A stretch of DNA of 8,219 bases from Candidatus Omnitrophota bacterium (GCA_028711825.1 JAQTRM010000051.1:1-8219), one strand, 5' to 3'. Numbered from the stretch's first letter, positions 1-7,433 are shown. Program-made: numbers and translations. The notes: generated by a model from the letters alone, not told the origin.

Positions 1-67
1 TACCGTGTTTTTTTGCTTTCTCCATGAATTAATGCTGGTGTTTTTATAAGAAAGGAAACCGTAAGAA
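1..67 (+). other. Upstream leader of the DUF89 gene
   Basis: This short non-coding stretch opens with a run of seven Ts (8-14) preceded by TACCGTG, which could be the 3' end of a terminator whose other arm lies outside the window. An AGAAAGGA Shine-Dalgarno-like site at 49-56 precedes the TTG at 68 by 11 bases. A TATAAG box at 45-50 resembles a -10 element, but no -35 box sits at a usual distance and its start point would fall on the Shine-Dalgarno site, so I do not call a promoter. Confidence 0.4.
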
Positions 68-949
68 TTGAAAACTTATCTTGACTGTATACCGTGTTTT
101 TTCCGCCAGGTCCTGGAAGGGGCGAGGTTTTCCGGGGCCTCCTTAAAACAGCAAAAAATGGTTATCGATGAGCTCGCAAGGCGCTTGCCCGGGGTTTCCC
201 TCGACTGCTGTCCGCCGGAGATCGCCAGGATCGGCTGTGCCATTCTGAAAAAATTGAATCCGCGCAAGGATCCTTACCTGAAGGTAAAACAAAAAAGTAA
301 CCGCCTTGCTCTGGCACAGCTGGAAAAACTAAAAAACAGGGTGGCGCATTCTAAGGACCGGCTCCTGAAAGCGGTGGAGTTAGCCATCGCCGGGAATATT
401 ATCGACTTTGGCGCGAAGAATAATTTAAATGTCGAGATAGAATTAAAAAAAATCCTGGCGCAGGAGGATAAACTGGTACGCAATAAGAGTATCTTTCATT
501 ACCGGGAGTTCAAGCGAGCATTGAAGGGCGCCGAAAAGATTTTGATTCTGGGGGACAACGCCGGAGAAACGGTTTTCGACCGGATCCTGATCGAAGAAAT
601 TAAAATGCTTCGGCCGGAGGCGGATATTTTTTATGCCGTTAAATCCGGGCCGATTATTAACGATGCTTTGCCGGAGGACGCGATAGCCTGCGGTATCGAT
701 AAATTAGCCCGGATAATACCCAACGGCTCCGACGCCCCGGGGACGATACTTTCTTTGTGCTCAAGAGAATTTATAAAGATCTATAATAAAGCGGATCTGG
801 TTATCAGCAAAGGGCAGGGGAATTTCGAATCCTTGTCGCAGGAGAAAAGGCCTGTATTCTTTTTGTTCATGGTTAAATGCCCGGTGGTGGCGGAGAATTC
901 CGGGTGCCGGATGGGAGATATGGTTTTATTGTATAATCTAAGTAAATAA
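68..949 (+). CDS. DUF89 / ARMT1-like metal-dependent phosphatase
   Basis: The 293-residue protein belongs to the DUF89 (ARMT1-like, PF01937) family, known as metal-dependent 'damage-control' phosphatases that dephosphorylate unwanted or damaged phosphometabolites in the cytoplasm. Visible hallmarks are the N-terminal CIPC motif followed by FFRQ (Cys7, Cys10), the metal/phosphate motif LGDNAGE with Asp163, Asn164, Gly166 and Glu167, a conserved IINDALPEDA segment near residue 200, and the C-terminal SKGQGNFE motif at 247-254 with Asp243 just before it. The length is typical of stand-alone prokaryotic members. The TTG start is chosen because an in-frame TAA lies two codons upstream, the next Met is residue 31, and starting there would remove the conserved CxPC motif. 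The substrate cannot be read from the sequence. The gene appears to be a separate unit from the genes downstream. Confidence 0.9.
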   Translation: MKTYLDCIPCFFRQVLEGARFSGASLKQQKMVIDELARRLPGVSLDCCPPEIARIGCAILKKLNPRKDPYLKVKQKSNRLALAQLEKLKNRVAHSKDRLLKAVELAIAGNIIDFGAKNNLNVEIELKKILAQEDKLVRNKSIFHYREFKRALKGAEKILILGDNAGETVFDRILIEEIKMLRPEADIFYAVKSGPIINDALPEDAIACGIDKLARIIPNGSDAPGTILSLCSREFIKIYNKADLVISKGQGNFESLSQEKRPVFFLFMVKCPVVAENSGCRMGDMVLLYNLSK

Positions 950-974
950 TGGCTGTATTTTTTATCTATTTCTG

Positions 975-997
975 CCGTTTTCCCGCAAGGGAAGCGG
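975..997 (+). terminator. GCAA-capped stem-loop after the DUF89 gene, possible weak terminator
   Basis: The arms CCG-T-TTTCCC (975-984) and GGGAAGCGG (989-997) pair in nine positions, including one U-G pair and one bulged T at 978, and close on a GCAA tetraloop. It starts 25 bases after the DUF89 stop. The sequence that follows is AT-rich but has no continuous T tract, so termination would be weak. An alternative pairing of GGGAAG (989-994) with CTTCCC (1013-1018) is also possible. It may act as a transcript-end stabiliser rather than a true terminator. Confidence 0.45.
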
Positions 998-1031
998 TAA
1001 TTACTTTATAATCTTCCCGATGAAACTCTCA

Positions 1032-1060
1032 TTGACAAACCGGGGTAAAAATGGTAACAT
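1032..1060 (+). promoter_or_regulatory. Sigma70-type promoter for the AbrB-like gene
   Basis: A perfect -35 box TTGACA at 1032-1037 is followed, after a 17-base spacer, by a -10-like TAACAT at 1055-1060 (four of six consensus positions). The predicted start of transcription is near 1067, about 70 bases before the AbrB-like start codon. This is the clearest promoter in the window, and it lies after the stem-loop that ends the DUF89 gene. Confidence 0.65.
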
Positions 1061-1068
1061 TTCAGTAT

Positions 1069-1088
1069 TGGTAATACATTTCATACCA
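1069..1088. promoter_or_regulatory. Operator-like inverted repeat TGGTA-N10-TACCA
   Basis: TGGTA at 1069-1073 and TACCA at 1084-1088 form perfect 5-base arms around 10 bases. The repeat sits just downstream of the predicted transcription start of the AbrB-like gene. The arms are one helical turn-plus apart (15 bp centre to centre), and AbrB/MazE-type proteins commonly repress their own promoters, so an autoregulatory operator is plausible. The arms are short and AT-rich enough to arise by chance. Confidence 0.3.
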
Positions 1089-1136
1089 GTTATACGGATA
1101 GTGTCATGAGCCATACTTTAGAAGAAAGGACGAATA

Positions 1137-1373
1137 ATGGGAGCTCCTAAAAAGTTTTACGGGAAGGTTCCGGTAGGGTCGAAAGGCCAGATCGTTATCC
1201 CCGCAGAGGCCCGCAAGGCCCTGGATATCAAGCCGGGTGATAACGTAATTATTATTTCCGGGCCGCCGCATCATGATAAAATGATCAGCATCGTTCCCGA
1301 GAACGAGTTTACCAAGTTCCTTAAGTTTTTCGAGGAACATGTTGCCAACCTGAAAAAGGCGGCTTTGAAGTAA
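1137..1373 (+). CDS. AbrB/MazE/SpoVT-family DNA-binding protein
   Basis: This 78-residue protein carries a textbook SpoVT-AbrB swapped-hairpin DNA-binding domain at about residues 11-40, with VGSKGQIVIP (13-22), the AEARKALDIKPGD stretch and then a beta strand. A short basic and amphipathic tail (EFTKFLKFFEEHVANLKKAALK) could form a dimerisation helix. An AGAAAGGA site at 1123-1130 lies six bases before the ATG, and a good promoter lies upstream. Family members are dimeric transcription regulators or antitoxins. No toxin gene (PIN, MazF or Doc type) is adjacent, so an antitoxin role is unlikely here. The gene ends about 100 bases before the efflux operon in the same direction, so I infer a regulator of that operon, of itself, or both. 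The GPPHHDK segment at 42-48 with two adjacent histidines is unusual, but its meaning is unknown. Confidence 0.88.
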   Translation: MGAPKKFYGKVPVGSKGQIVIPAEARKALDIKPGDNVIIISGPPHHDKMISIVPENEFTKFLKFFEEHVANLKKAALK

Positions 1374-1392
1374 TATTTAAGGAAGGTATAGT
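1365..1392 (+). promoter_or_regulatory. Candidate promoter for the efflux operon
   Basis: TTGAAG at 1365-1370 (four of six to -35 consensus), inside the last codons of the AbrB-like gene, is followed after 16 bases by TATAGT at 1387-1392 (five of six to TATAAT). Transcription would start near 1399 and give a leader of about 80 bases that includes the hairpin at 1420-1456. Predicted by eye from consensus only; the spacer is one base short of ideal. Confidence 0.35.
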
Positions 1393-1419
1393 GGGAGGGG
1401 AGTATTTTATCAAGTTTTT

Positions 1420-1456
1420 AAACGGCTGTTTAGGGCGCAGGCCTTCAGCCGTTTTT
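1420..1456 (+). terminator. Intrinsic terminator or attenuator between the AbrB-like gene and the efflux operon
   Basis: AAACGGCTG at 1420-1428 pairs perfectly with CAGCCGTTT at 1446-1454 around a 17-base loop, and the 3' arm ends in five Ts (1452-1456). This has the form of a Rho-independent terminator of moderate strength. It would end the AbrB-like transcript, but it also lies in the leader of the adaptor gene, only 21 bases before its ATG. A promoter at 1365-1392 would therefore have to read through it, which makes attenuation possible. Confidence 0.6.
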
Positions 1457-1463
1457 GTGCGTA

Positions 1464-1470
1464 AGAAGGA
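1464..1470 (+). promoter_or_regulatory. Shine-Dalgarno site fixing the adaptor start
   Basis: AGAAGGA at 1464-1470 stands seven bases before the ATG at 1478. It decides between that ATG and the upstream in-frame GTG at 1391, whose extra 29 codons would be translated through the terminator-like hairpin and add no recognisable sequence. Confidence 0.75.
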
Positions 1471-1477
1471 ATATCAG

Positions 1478-2620
1478 ATGTCATTTTTAAGAGTTAAAAC
1501 GTCATGCAGCAATAGTTTATGCTCCGGATTTAATTTTATAGGATTATATTTATGCTTTTTCTTTTTAGCCCTTATGGCGGCTGGCTGCGCCCAAAAGGAA
1601 AAAGCGGAGCCGGAAGATCCTAAAGTAGCGGTATTTAATGTGCGTCCCCAGAAGTTTGTGGTGACTACCGAACTCCCCGGCCGCACCGCGGCTTTTCTGA
1701 TCGACGAAATCCGCCCGCAGATTAACGGGTTGATCCTGAAGCGCTTGTTTACGGAAGGCTCTGAAGTTAAAGCCGGGCAGGTCCTTTATCAGATCGATCC
1801 TGCTCCTTACCAGGCGGCCTACGATAAAGCTCAAGCTAACCTGCCGGCACTGCAGTTGAGAGCCGACCGTTATAAGGAAGCGTTATTGGACAAAGCGGTA
1901 AGCCAGCAGGAGTTTGACGACGCGGACGCCGCTTTGAAGCAGGCTGAAGCGGAGCTCGATACCGCCCGCATTAACCTTAATTACACTAAAATCGTTTCGC
2001 CGATCTCCGGGCGCATCGGGACTTCCACGGTAACCGACGGGGATATCGTTACCGCTTATCAGTCCATGGCGCTGGCTACTGTTCAGCAGCTTGATCCTAT
2101 TTATGTAGATATTCCGCAGGCTACCACAGAATTACTGCGCCTGCGGCGAAGCCTGGAGAAGGGGCGTCTTAACCAGGACCGGGTAGATTTGACGAAGGTT
2201 AAGCTTATTCTGGCCGACGGCACTTCTTATTCCCTGGAAGGAAAGCTTCAATTTCAGGATATCACCGTGGACCCCACCACCAGCTCGGTTATCCTGCGGG
2301 TAATTTTTCCGAATCCGGAAGGTATACTCTTGCCGGGGATGTTTGTCCGGGCGGTAGTTATTGAAGGGGTAAACGATCAGGCGATCCTTGTTCCGCAGCA
2401 GGGGGTTTTCCGCAATCCGAAAGGCGAAGCATATGCGTGGATTGTGGATTCTGAAAACAAGGCCCAGCAGAAGATTCTTACTCTTGACCGGGCAGTCGGC
2501 GATAAATGGCTGGTATCTTCGGGCCTGAATTCCGGGGATCGTGTAATTATCGAAGGTGTTCAGAACATCAAGATTGGCGAAACGGTGAAGATTGTCCCTC
2601 CTGCCGCCGAAAGCAAATAA
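1478..2620 (+). CDS. RND efflux periplasmic adaptor lipoprotein (AcrA/MexA type)
   Basis: The protein (380 residues from the chosen ATG) is a membrane fusion protein that links the RND pump to the outer-membrane channel in the periplasm. It begins with a hydrophobic signal of about 36 residues ending in LALMAAGC, with Cys37 as the likely lipidation site; Ala at -3 is less usual than Leu. The lipoyl/barrel-sandwich half begins at RPQINGLILKRLFTEG (from residue 79) and resembles the corresponding AcrA segment. A coiled-coil hairpin with heptad-like Ala/Leu/Glu follows (about 110-170), and the second lipoyl half starts at SPISGRIG (174-181). The beta-barrel and membrane-proximal domains end with LPGMFVRAVV and the ILVPQQGVFR segment. 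The length is normal for the family. The pump gene follows after 62 bases, and these genes should be co-transcribed. The specific substrate cannot be inferred. Confidence 0.95.
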   Translation: MSFLRVKTSCSNSLCSGFNFIGLYLCFFFLALMAAGCAQKEKAEPEDPKVAVFNVRPQKFVVTTELPGRTAAFLIDEIRPQINGLILKRLFTEGSEVKAGQVLYQIDPAPYQAAYDKAQANLPALQLRADRYKEALLDKAVSQQEFDDADAALKQAEAELDTARINLNYTKIVSPISGRIGTSTVTDGDIVTAYQSMALATVQQLDPIYVDIPQATTELLRLRRSLEKGRLNQDRVDLTKVKLILADGTSYSLEGKLQFQDITVDPTTSSVILRVIFPNPEGILLPGMFVRAVVIEGVNDQAILVPQQGVFRNPKGEAYAWIVDSENKAQQKILTLDRAVGDKWLVSSGLNSGDRVIIEGVQNIKIGETVKIVPPAAESK

Positions 2621-2636
2621 AATAATATGGATTTAA

Positions 2637-2658
2637 GGCGGGGGCGAGGCCGTCCGCC
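2637..2658 (+). other. GC-rich hairpin between the adaptor and pump genes
   Basis: GGCGG at 2637-2641 pairs with CCGCC at 2654-2658, extended by a G-U pair and an inner GGC/GCC helix (2643-2645 with 2649-2651) with one bulged G. It lies in the 62-base gap within the operon, ahead of the pump's GGAG site at 2673-2676. There is no T tract, so it is not a terminator. It could stabilise mRNA or set the relative expression of adaptor and pump (inference). Confidence 0.4.
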
Positions 2659-2682
2659 GGTACATATCTAACGGAGAATTTA

Positions 2683-5600
2683 ATGATTTCGAAATTTTTT
2701 CTCGATCGTCCTGTTTTTGCCTGGGTAATCGCGATCATAATCATGGTCCTGGGCGGGCTGGCGATTTATACCCTGCCTATCGCCCAGTATCCTCCCCTGG
2801 CTCCGCCGTCTATCCGCGTGGGGTGCCTTTATAACGGCGCCTCGGCGGAAACCGTGGAAAACAGCGTAACGCAGATTATTGAACAGCAGATGACCGGGCT
2901 GGATAAGATGTTGTATATGTCCAGCAGCAGCGATTCATCCGGTATTTCCGCGATCGAGTTGACTTTTGCCCCGGGAACCGACCCGGATGTCGCCTGGACC
3001 AAGGTGCAGAATAAACTGCAGCTGGCGATGGCGCGGCTTCCGGATTCTGTCCAGCGCCGCGGGGTTACCGTCCGCAAGTCCACTAAAAATTACCTGATGA
3101 TCGTAGGGGTGGTTTCCGAGGACGGCAGTATGAATGCCGTCGACCTGCGCGACTATATGTACAGCGTCGTGCAGCCGGTGTTGGCGCGCGTGCCGGGCGT
3201 CGGCGAAGCGGAAGGTTTCGGCGGGGAATACGCCATGCGTATCTGGTTTGACCCGCAGAGGCTTACGGATTACGGGCTAACGGTGGAGGATCTTACCAGG
3301 GCGCTGGAGGATTACAACGTTGAGGTTTCAGGAGGGCAGTTCGGCGGCGCGCCCGCGGTGACCGGCCAGCGCCTGAACGCCTCGATTATCGTGCAAAGCC
3401 TGCTTAAGACCCCGGAGGAATTCGCCAATATTCCTGTCCGCATAAATCCGGACGGTTCGATCATCAGGATCAAGGATATCGGCCGCGCCGAACTCGGCAG
3501 CGACCTTGACGACACCAAAGTTTTTTACAATAAAGGCCAGCCTTCGGCCGCCATCGCCATCCGCCAGGAACCCGGCGCCAACGCCTTAAAAACCGCCGAC
3601 GCGATCAGGGCGAAGATGAAAGAGCTGAGCCGTTATTTTCCCAAAGGCGTAAAAACCACCTATCCTTACGATACCACCCCTTTTACCCGTGTGGCGATCG
3701 ATGAAGTAGTCAGGACGCTGATCGAGGCGATCATGCTGGTTTTTCTGGTAATGTATTTGTTCATGGGTAATATGCGCGCTACCCTGATCCCGACAATTGC
3801 GGTGCCGGTGGTGCTTCTGGGGACATTCGCGGTGCTGGGGTTGTTCGGTTATTCTATCAACATGTTGACGATGTTCGCGATGGTCCTTGCGATCGGCCTT
3901 TTGGTGGATGACGCCATTGTCGTCGTGGAAAACGTGGAGAGGCTGATGAGCGAAGAGGGGCTTTCGCCGCGGGAGGCCTCCGCTAAGTCCATGGAGCAGA
4001 TTACTCCCGCCTTGATCGGTATCGGCCTGGTGCTCTCGGCGGTTTTCGGGCCGATGGCGTTTTTCGCGGGCGCCACGGGAGTTATATACCGGCAGTTTTC
4101 CGTGACGGTGATCGCGGCGATGCTTCTTTCGGTGGTGGTGGCTTTGATCCTGACCCCGGTGCTCTGTTCAACGTTCTTAAAGCCGGTGCCCAAAGGGCAT
4201 CAGCCCGCCGAAAGCGGAGTTTGGTTCCTGCGCCCGTTTTTCCGCTGGTTCGACCGGATTTTTTTCCGCATCCGCGACCTGTATGTGGGTTTGGTCGGGC
4301 ATTCTTTTAAGCGGAATGCGCGTTATATCTTTTTATATATTTTGATCGTAGCGGGGATGTTGATTGTTTTCCTGCGCATGCCCACGGGCTACCTGCCGGA
4401 TGAGGACCAGGGGCTCCTGGCGGTGATGGGCTCGCTGCCTTCAGGTTCTACCCTGGAGCAGACCGAAAAAGTCATGGAAAAGGTCCGGGATTATTTTATG
4501 GACCAAGAGAAGAAAACGGTTGAATCCGTTCTAACGATCTCCGGGCAGAATCAATCCGGCCGCGGGCAGAATATCGGTATGGCGTTTATTAAACTTAAAG
4601 ACTGGGACCTGCGCAAGAAGAAGAGTTTAAAAGCGGACGCGGTGGCCGACCGCGCCACAAAAGAATTCGCCAAATATCATGAAGCGCTGGTTTATGTTTT
4701 TCCGCCTCCGGCGATCATTGAGTTGGGTAACGCCAAGGGGTTTGATTTCCAGCTGCAGGACCGCGGCGGAGTGGGGCATGAAAAATTAATGGAGGCCCGC
4801 GATAAATTGATCGAGATGGCAAAAAAAGATCCCCGCCTGACCCGCGTGCGCGCCAACGGTTTGGAAGATGTGGCGCAATACAAGATCGACCTGGATTGGG
4901 AGAAGGCCGGCAGCCTGGGGGTTTCCATTGCCTCCATCCAGAATACGATCTCCGCCGCTTTCGGCTCAAGTTATGTTAACGACTTTATTAAAGACGGGAG
5001 GATCAAACACGTCGATATCCAGGCTGACGCTCCTTACCGCATGCTGCCCGGGGATTTAAAAAACCTTTATGTGCGCAACGATAAAGGAAAGATGGTTCCT
5101 TACGCTTCCTTTGCCTCCGGGCACTGGATCTTCGGTTCTCCCAAGCTGGAGCGTTATAACGCTTTCCCGTCGATCAATGTCTGGGGAGAGCCGGCAAAAG
5201 GCAGGAGCTCCGGCGAGGCGATGCAGGCGATGGAAGAGCTCGCCGCTAAACTCCCCCGGGATTTCGGTTATGACTGGACCGGGCTTTCTTATCAGGAGCG
5301 GCAAAGCGGTTCCCAGGCGCCGCTGCTTTACGCTTTTTCCATCCTGATCATCTTTTTGTGCGTGGCGGCTTTGTATGAAAGCTGGAGTATCCCGATTGTG
5401 AACCTGTTGATGCTGCCGTTAGGTGTTTTCGGGGCCACCCTGGCTACCTGGATGCGCGGGATGCCCAACGACGTGTATTTTCAGATCGGATTTCTTACTA
5501 CCCTGGGGCTTTCCACTAAAAACGCGATTTTGATTATCCAATTCGCCCAGCAGCGCCTGGAGCAAGGCGAGAAATTGGTCGAGGCGATCCTGGGAGCGGT

Positions 5601-5862
5601 GAAAACCAGGTTCCGTCCGGTGATTATGACTTCAATGGCATTTTTCTTCGGCGTCTTGCCCCTGGCAATCAGCTCCGGTGCGGGAGCTGGCGCGCAGAAT
5701 GCCATCGGTACGGCGGTCGTCGGCGGAATGCTCTCGGCGACCTTTATCGACCTGATCTTTATTCCGCTGTTCTTTGTCCTGGTAACCCGTTTTTTTAAGC
5801 GCAAACAGGATAAAGCGGCTGCCGGCGCTGGAGAGACCAGGGCTTTACCCGGTAAACACTAA
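2683..5862 (+). CDS. RND multidrug efflux pump, HAE1 family (AcrB/MexB type)
   Basis: At 1059 residues this is a full-length inner-membrane proton-driven pump (AcrB has about 1049) that exports hydrophobic or amphiphilic compounds through the adaptor and channel. The N-terminus MISKFFLDRPVFAWVIAI is the classic first membrane helix. Transmembrane helix 4 contains GLLVDDAIVVVENVER with the proton-relay pair Asp409-Asp410, and GLSTKNAIL supplies Lys946 and the TRFRP motif Arg976, matching AcrB Asp407/Asp408, Lys940 and Arg971. Two periplasmic porter-domain blocks lie between helices 1-2 and 7-8, and six helices sit in each half. No frameshift or missing catalytic residue is seen. GGAG at 2673-2676 precedes the ATG by six bases. 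The channel gene starts one base after the stop, so the two are translationally coupled. HAE1 assignment is firm; the drug range is unknown. Confidence 0.97.
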   Translation: MISKFFLDRPVFAWVIAIIIMVLGGLAIYTLPIAQYPPLAPPSIRVGCLYNGASAETVENSVTQIIEQQMTGLDKMLYMSSSSDSSGISAIELTFAPGTDPDVAWTKVQNKLQLAMARLPDSVQRRGVTVRKSTKNYLMIVGVVSEDGSMNAVDLRDYMYSVVQPVLARVPGVGEAEGFGGEYAMRIWFDPQRLTDYGLTVEDLTRALEDYNVEVSGGQFGGAPAVTGQRLNASIIVQSLLKTPEEFANIPVRINPDGSIIRIKDIGRAELGSDLDDTKVFYNKGQPSAAIAIRQEPGANALKTADAIRAKMKELSRYFPKGVKTTYPYDTTPFTRVAIDEVVRTLIEAIMLVFLVMYLFMGNMRATLIPTIAVPVVLLGTFAVLGLFGYSINMLTMFAMVLAIGLLVDDAIVVVENVERLMSEEGLSPREASAKSMEQITPALIGIGLVLSAVFGPMAFFAGATGVIYRQFSVTVIAAMLLSVVVALILTPVLCSTFLKPVPKGHQPAESGVWFLRPFFRWFDRIFFRIRDLYVGLVGHSFKRNARYIFLYILIVAGMLIVFLRMPTGYLPDEDQGLLAVMGSLPSGSTLEQTEKVMEKVRDYFMDQEKKTVESVLTISGQNQSGRGQNIGMAFIKLKDWDLRKKKSLKADAVADRATKEFAKYHEALVYVFPPPAIIELGNAKGFDFQLQDRGGVGHEKLMEARDKLIEMAKKDPRLTRVRANGLEDVAQYKIDLDWEKAGSLGVSIASIQNTISAAFGSSYVNDFIKDGRIKHVDIQADAPYRMLPGDLKNLYVRNDKGKMVPYASFASGHWIFGSPKLERYNAFPSINVWGEPAKGRSSGEAMQAMEELAAKLPRDFGYDWTGLSYQERQSGSQAPLLYAFSILIIFLCVAALYESWSIPIVNLLMLPLGVFGATLATWMRGMPNDVYFQIGFLTTLGLSTKNAILIIQFAQQRLEQGEKLVEAILGAVKTRFRPVIMTSMAFFFGVLPLAISSGAGAGAQNAIGTAVVGGMLSATFIDLIFIPLFFVLVTRFFKRKQDKAAAGAGETRALPGKH

Positions 5863-5863
5863 T

Positions 5864-7354
5864 ATGAAACGTATACTATTTTTAATTTTAGGAGTTGTTA
5901 TCGGTTTAAGCGGCTGCAGTATGATTCCGAAATACAGCCGCCCGGCGGGCCCCATCCCTGAACATTGGCCGTCCGGTCCCGCTTATCAGCAGACGTCTCC
6001 GGCGCCTAAAGTTTTGGATGCCGCGCAATTGAAATGGCGGGAGTTTTTTACCGACCCGAAACTGCAAAAGATTATCGAAACCGCTCTTTATAACAACCGC
6101 GACTTGCGGCTGGCGGCTTTGAATGTCGAGAGGGCGCGCGCCTTATACGGCGTGCAGCGGGCAGAATTGTTCCCGGTTGTTAACGCGGGAGCGGGGTTTA
6201 ATAAGGAGCAATATTCTTCGGATTTTATAAGTTCCGGGGCATCAAGAAGAGTGGAGCAGTATAGTGTTAATCTGGGAATTACTTCCTGGGAGATTGATTT
6301 TTTCGGGCGTATCCGTAGTTTGAAGAAACAGGCGTTAGAAGAATATTTGGGCACGGAGGAAGCCCGCCGCGGAGCGCAGATTACGTTGATTTCGGAGGTT
6401 GCCAGGGCATACCTTGCTATTGCCGCGGACCGGACGAATCTCAACCTGGCGCGGTCGACGCTTAAGGCGCAGGAAGATGCCTATAACCTGGTTATGCGGA
6501 AATACAATATTAACCTTGTCGGCGAGATAGACCTGGAACGGGCGCGGACCCAGGTGGATACCGCGCGCGGCGACGTTGTGCTTTATATGCAGCAGGTGGC
6601 GCAGGATGAAAACGCGCTTAACCTGCTGGCGGGTTCTCCGGTGCCGGAGGATCTTTTGCCTGTTGACCTGGAAAGTGTCACTCCGTTTATGGACGTTTCT
6701 CCCGGCTTGTCTTCCGAGGTGCTCCTGAAGCGGCCGGATATTATGTCTGTCGAACACCAGTTGAAGGGGGCTTATGCCAATATCGGTGCGGCGCGCGCCG
6801 CGTTTTTCCCCAGCATTTCTCTTACTACCGCCGTGGGTTCGGCCAGTAATGAATTTTCCGGGTTGTTTAAAGCCGGCAAGGGGACTTGGGTTTATAACCC
6901 CCAGATAGTGATGCCGATCTTTGACGCCAAAACCTGGGCGGCATACCGGGTGAGCGAAGCGGACCGCAAGATCGCCCTGGCGCAGTATGAGAAGGTTATT
7001 CAGAATGCCTTCAGGGAAGTCGCCGACGTCCTTGCCGTGCGGGGGACGGTGGACCAGCAGATAGCGGCGCAGCAGTCGGTTGTGAATTCAGCGCAAAAAA
7101 TTTACCGCCTTTCAAGTAAACGTTACGATAACGGTATCGACAGTTATCTAAGTGTCCTTGACGCGCAGCGTTCGCTTTACAGCGCCCAGCAGGGTTTGAT
7201 CTCTCTGGAGTTTTCCAAGCTTGCCAACGAAGTAAAGGCTTACGCGGTGCTGGGAGGAGGCGGGCAGGAGGAAAGTCCCGGAAATAAGCCGAAAGATAAA
7301 GATTCTTTCCAGGAGAATATCCTTTCTTTATTAAGCTTCGGCGTTATGGAATAA
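5864..7354 (+). CDS. Outer-membrane efflux channel lipoprotein (OprM/NodT type)
   Basis: This 496-residue protein is the outer-membrane factor of the tripartite pump, a trimeric beta-barrel plus long alpha-helical tunnel. It has a lipoprotein signal MKRILFLILGVVIGLSGC with a good LSGC lipobox (Cys18), followed by the PKYSRPAGPIPEHW segment typical of NodT-family channels. Two tandem OEP repeats follow. The second contains LLKRPDI (Arg290, Pro291, Asp292) and GAARAAFFPSISLT, both characteristic of the family. The Gly/Lys-rich C-terminal extension after AYAVLGGGG (EESPGNKPKDKDS) is not obviously conserved. The start ATG lies one base after the pump stop (TAATATG) and has no strong Shine-Dalgarno of its own, which points to translational coupling. 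It is the last gene of the efflux operon, with a strong terminator downstream. Confidence 0.95.
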   Translation: MKRILFLILGVVIGLSGCSMIPKYSRPAGPIPEHWPSGPAYQQTSPAPKVLDAAQLKWREFFTDPKLQKIIETALYNNRDLRLAALNVERARALYGVQRAELFPVVNAGAGFNKEQYSSDFISSGASRRVEQYSVNLGITSWEIDFFGRIRSLKKQALEEYLGTEEARRGAQITLISEVARAYLAIAADRTNLNLARSTLKAQEDAYNLVMRKYNINLVGEIDLERARTQVDTARGDVVLYMQQVAQDENALNLLAGSPVPEDLLPVDLESVTPFMDVSPGLSSEVLLKRPDIMSVEHQLKGAYANIGAARAAFFPSISLTTAVGSASNEFSGLFKAGKGTWVYNPQIVMPIFDAKTWAAYRVSEADRKIALAQYEKVIQNAFREVADVLAVRGTVDQQIAAQQSVVNSAQKIYRLSSKRYDNGIDSYLSVLDAQRSLYSAQQGLISLEFSKLANEVKAYAVLGGGGQEESPGNKPKDKDSFQENILSLLSFGVME

Positions 7355-7369
7355 ATATTTGTAAACCAG

Positions 7370-7433
7370 GGGCCGTTTCCTTTAGAACTTGATACAGGCT
7401 AATGGTTCCTGAAGGAAACGGTCCTATTTTTTT
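7370..7433 (+). terminator. Strong intrinsic terminator after the efflux operon (element A)
   Basis: A 13-bp stem pairs 7370-7382 with 7412-7424 without bulge or mismatch and with one G-U pair, and is followed by seven Ts at 7427-7433. The 29-base loop holds a second short helix, GAAC (7385-7388) with GTTC (7405-7408). It starts 15 bases after the stop of the channel gene. The T tract ends exactly where the Shine-Dalgarno site of the MBL gene begins, so it is also in that gene's leader. Its 3' half is closely related to the element at 8166-8219. Confidence 0.8.

Noticed and set aside
45..50. TATAAG as -10 box of the DUF89 gene
   Set aside because: No -35 box lies at 16-18 bases; the nearest TTG-type box (13-18) is 26 bases away, and the start point would overlap the Shine-Dalgarno site.
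1104..1340. Minus-strand 78-codon frame opposite the AbrB-like gene
   Set aside because: The plus-strand frame has a perfect SpoVT-AbrB motif, promoter and Shine-Dalgarno site; the antisense frame has none.
1137..1373. Antitoxin of a toxin-antitoxin pair
   Set aside because: No small toxin-like gene lies on either side; the neighbours are a DUF89 phosphatase and the efflux adaptor.
3849..4193. Minus-strand open frame opposite the pump gene (also 5481-5804)
   Set aside because: Both are antisense to the most conserved transmembrane segments of the pump and show no domain or ribosome binding site; they reflect codon bias of the sense strand.
6335..6757. A 140-codon open frame on the minus strand
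   Set aside because: It lies wholly inside the outer-membrane channel gene, has a basic, composition-driven sequence with no recognisable domain, and is a shadow of the real frame.
7370..7424. Known riboswitch or integron attC site
   Set aside because: I compared the conserved bases from memory with common riboswitch classes (cobalamin, SAM, TPP, c-di-GMP, fluoride, guanidine, ZTP, molybdenum cofactor) and with the attC core rule (RYYYAAC/GTTRRRY); none fits. A terminator or repeat explains it better.
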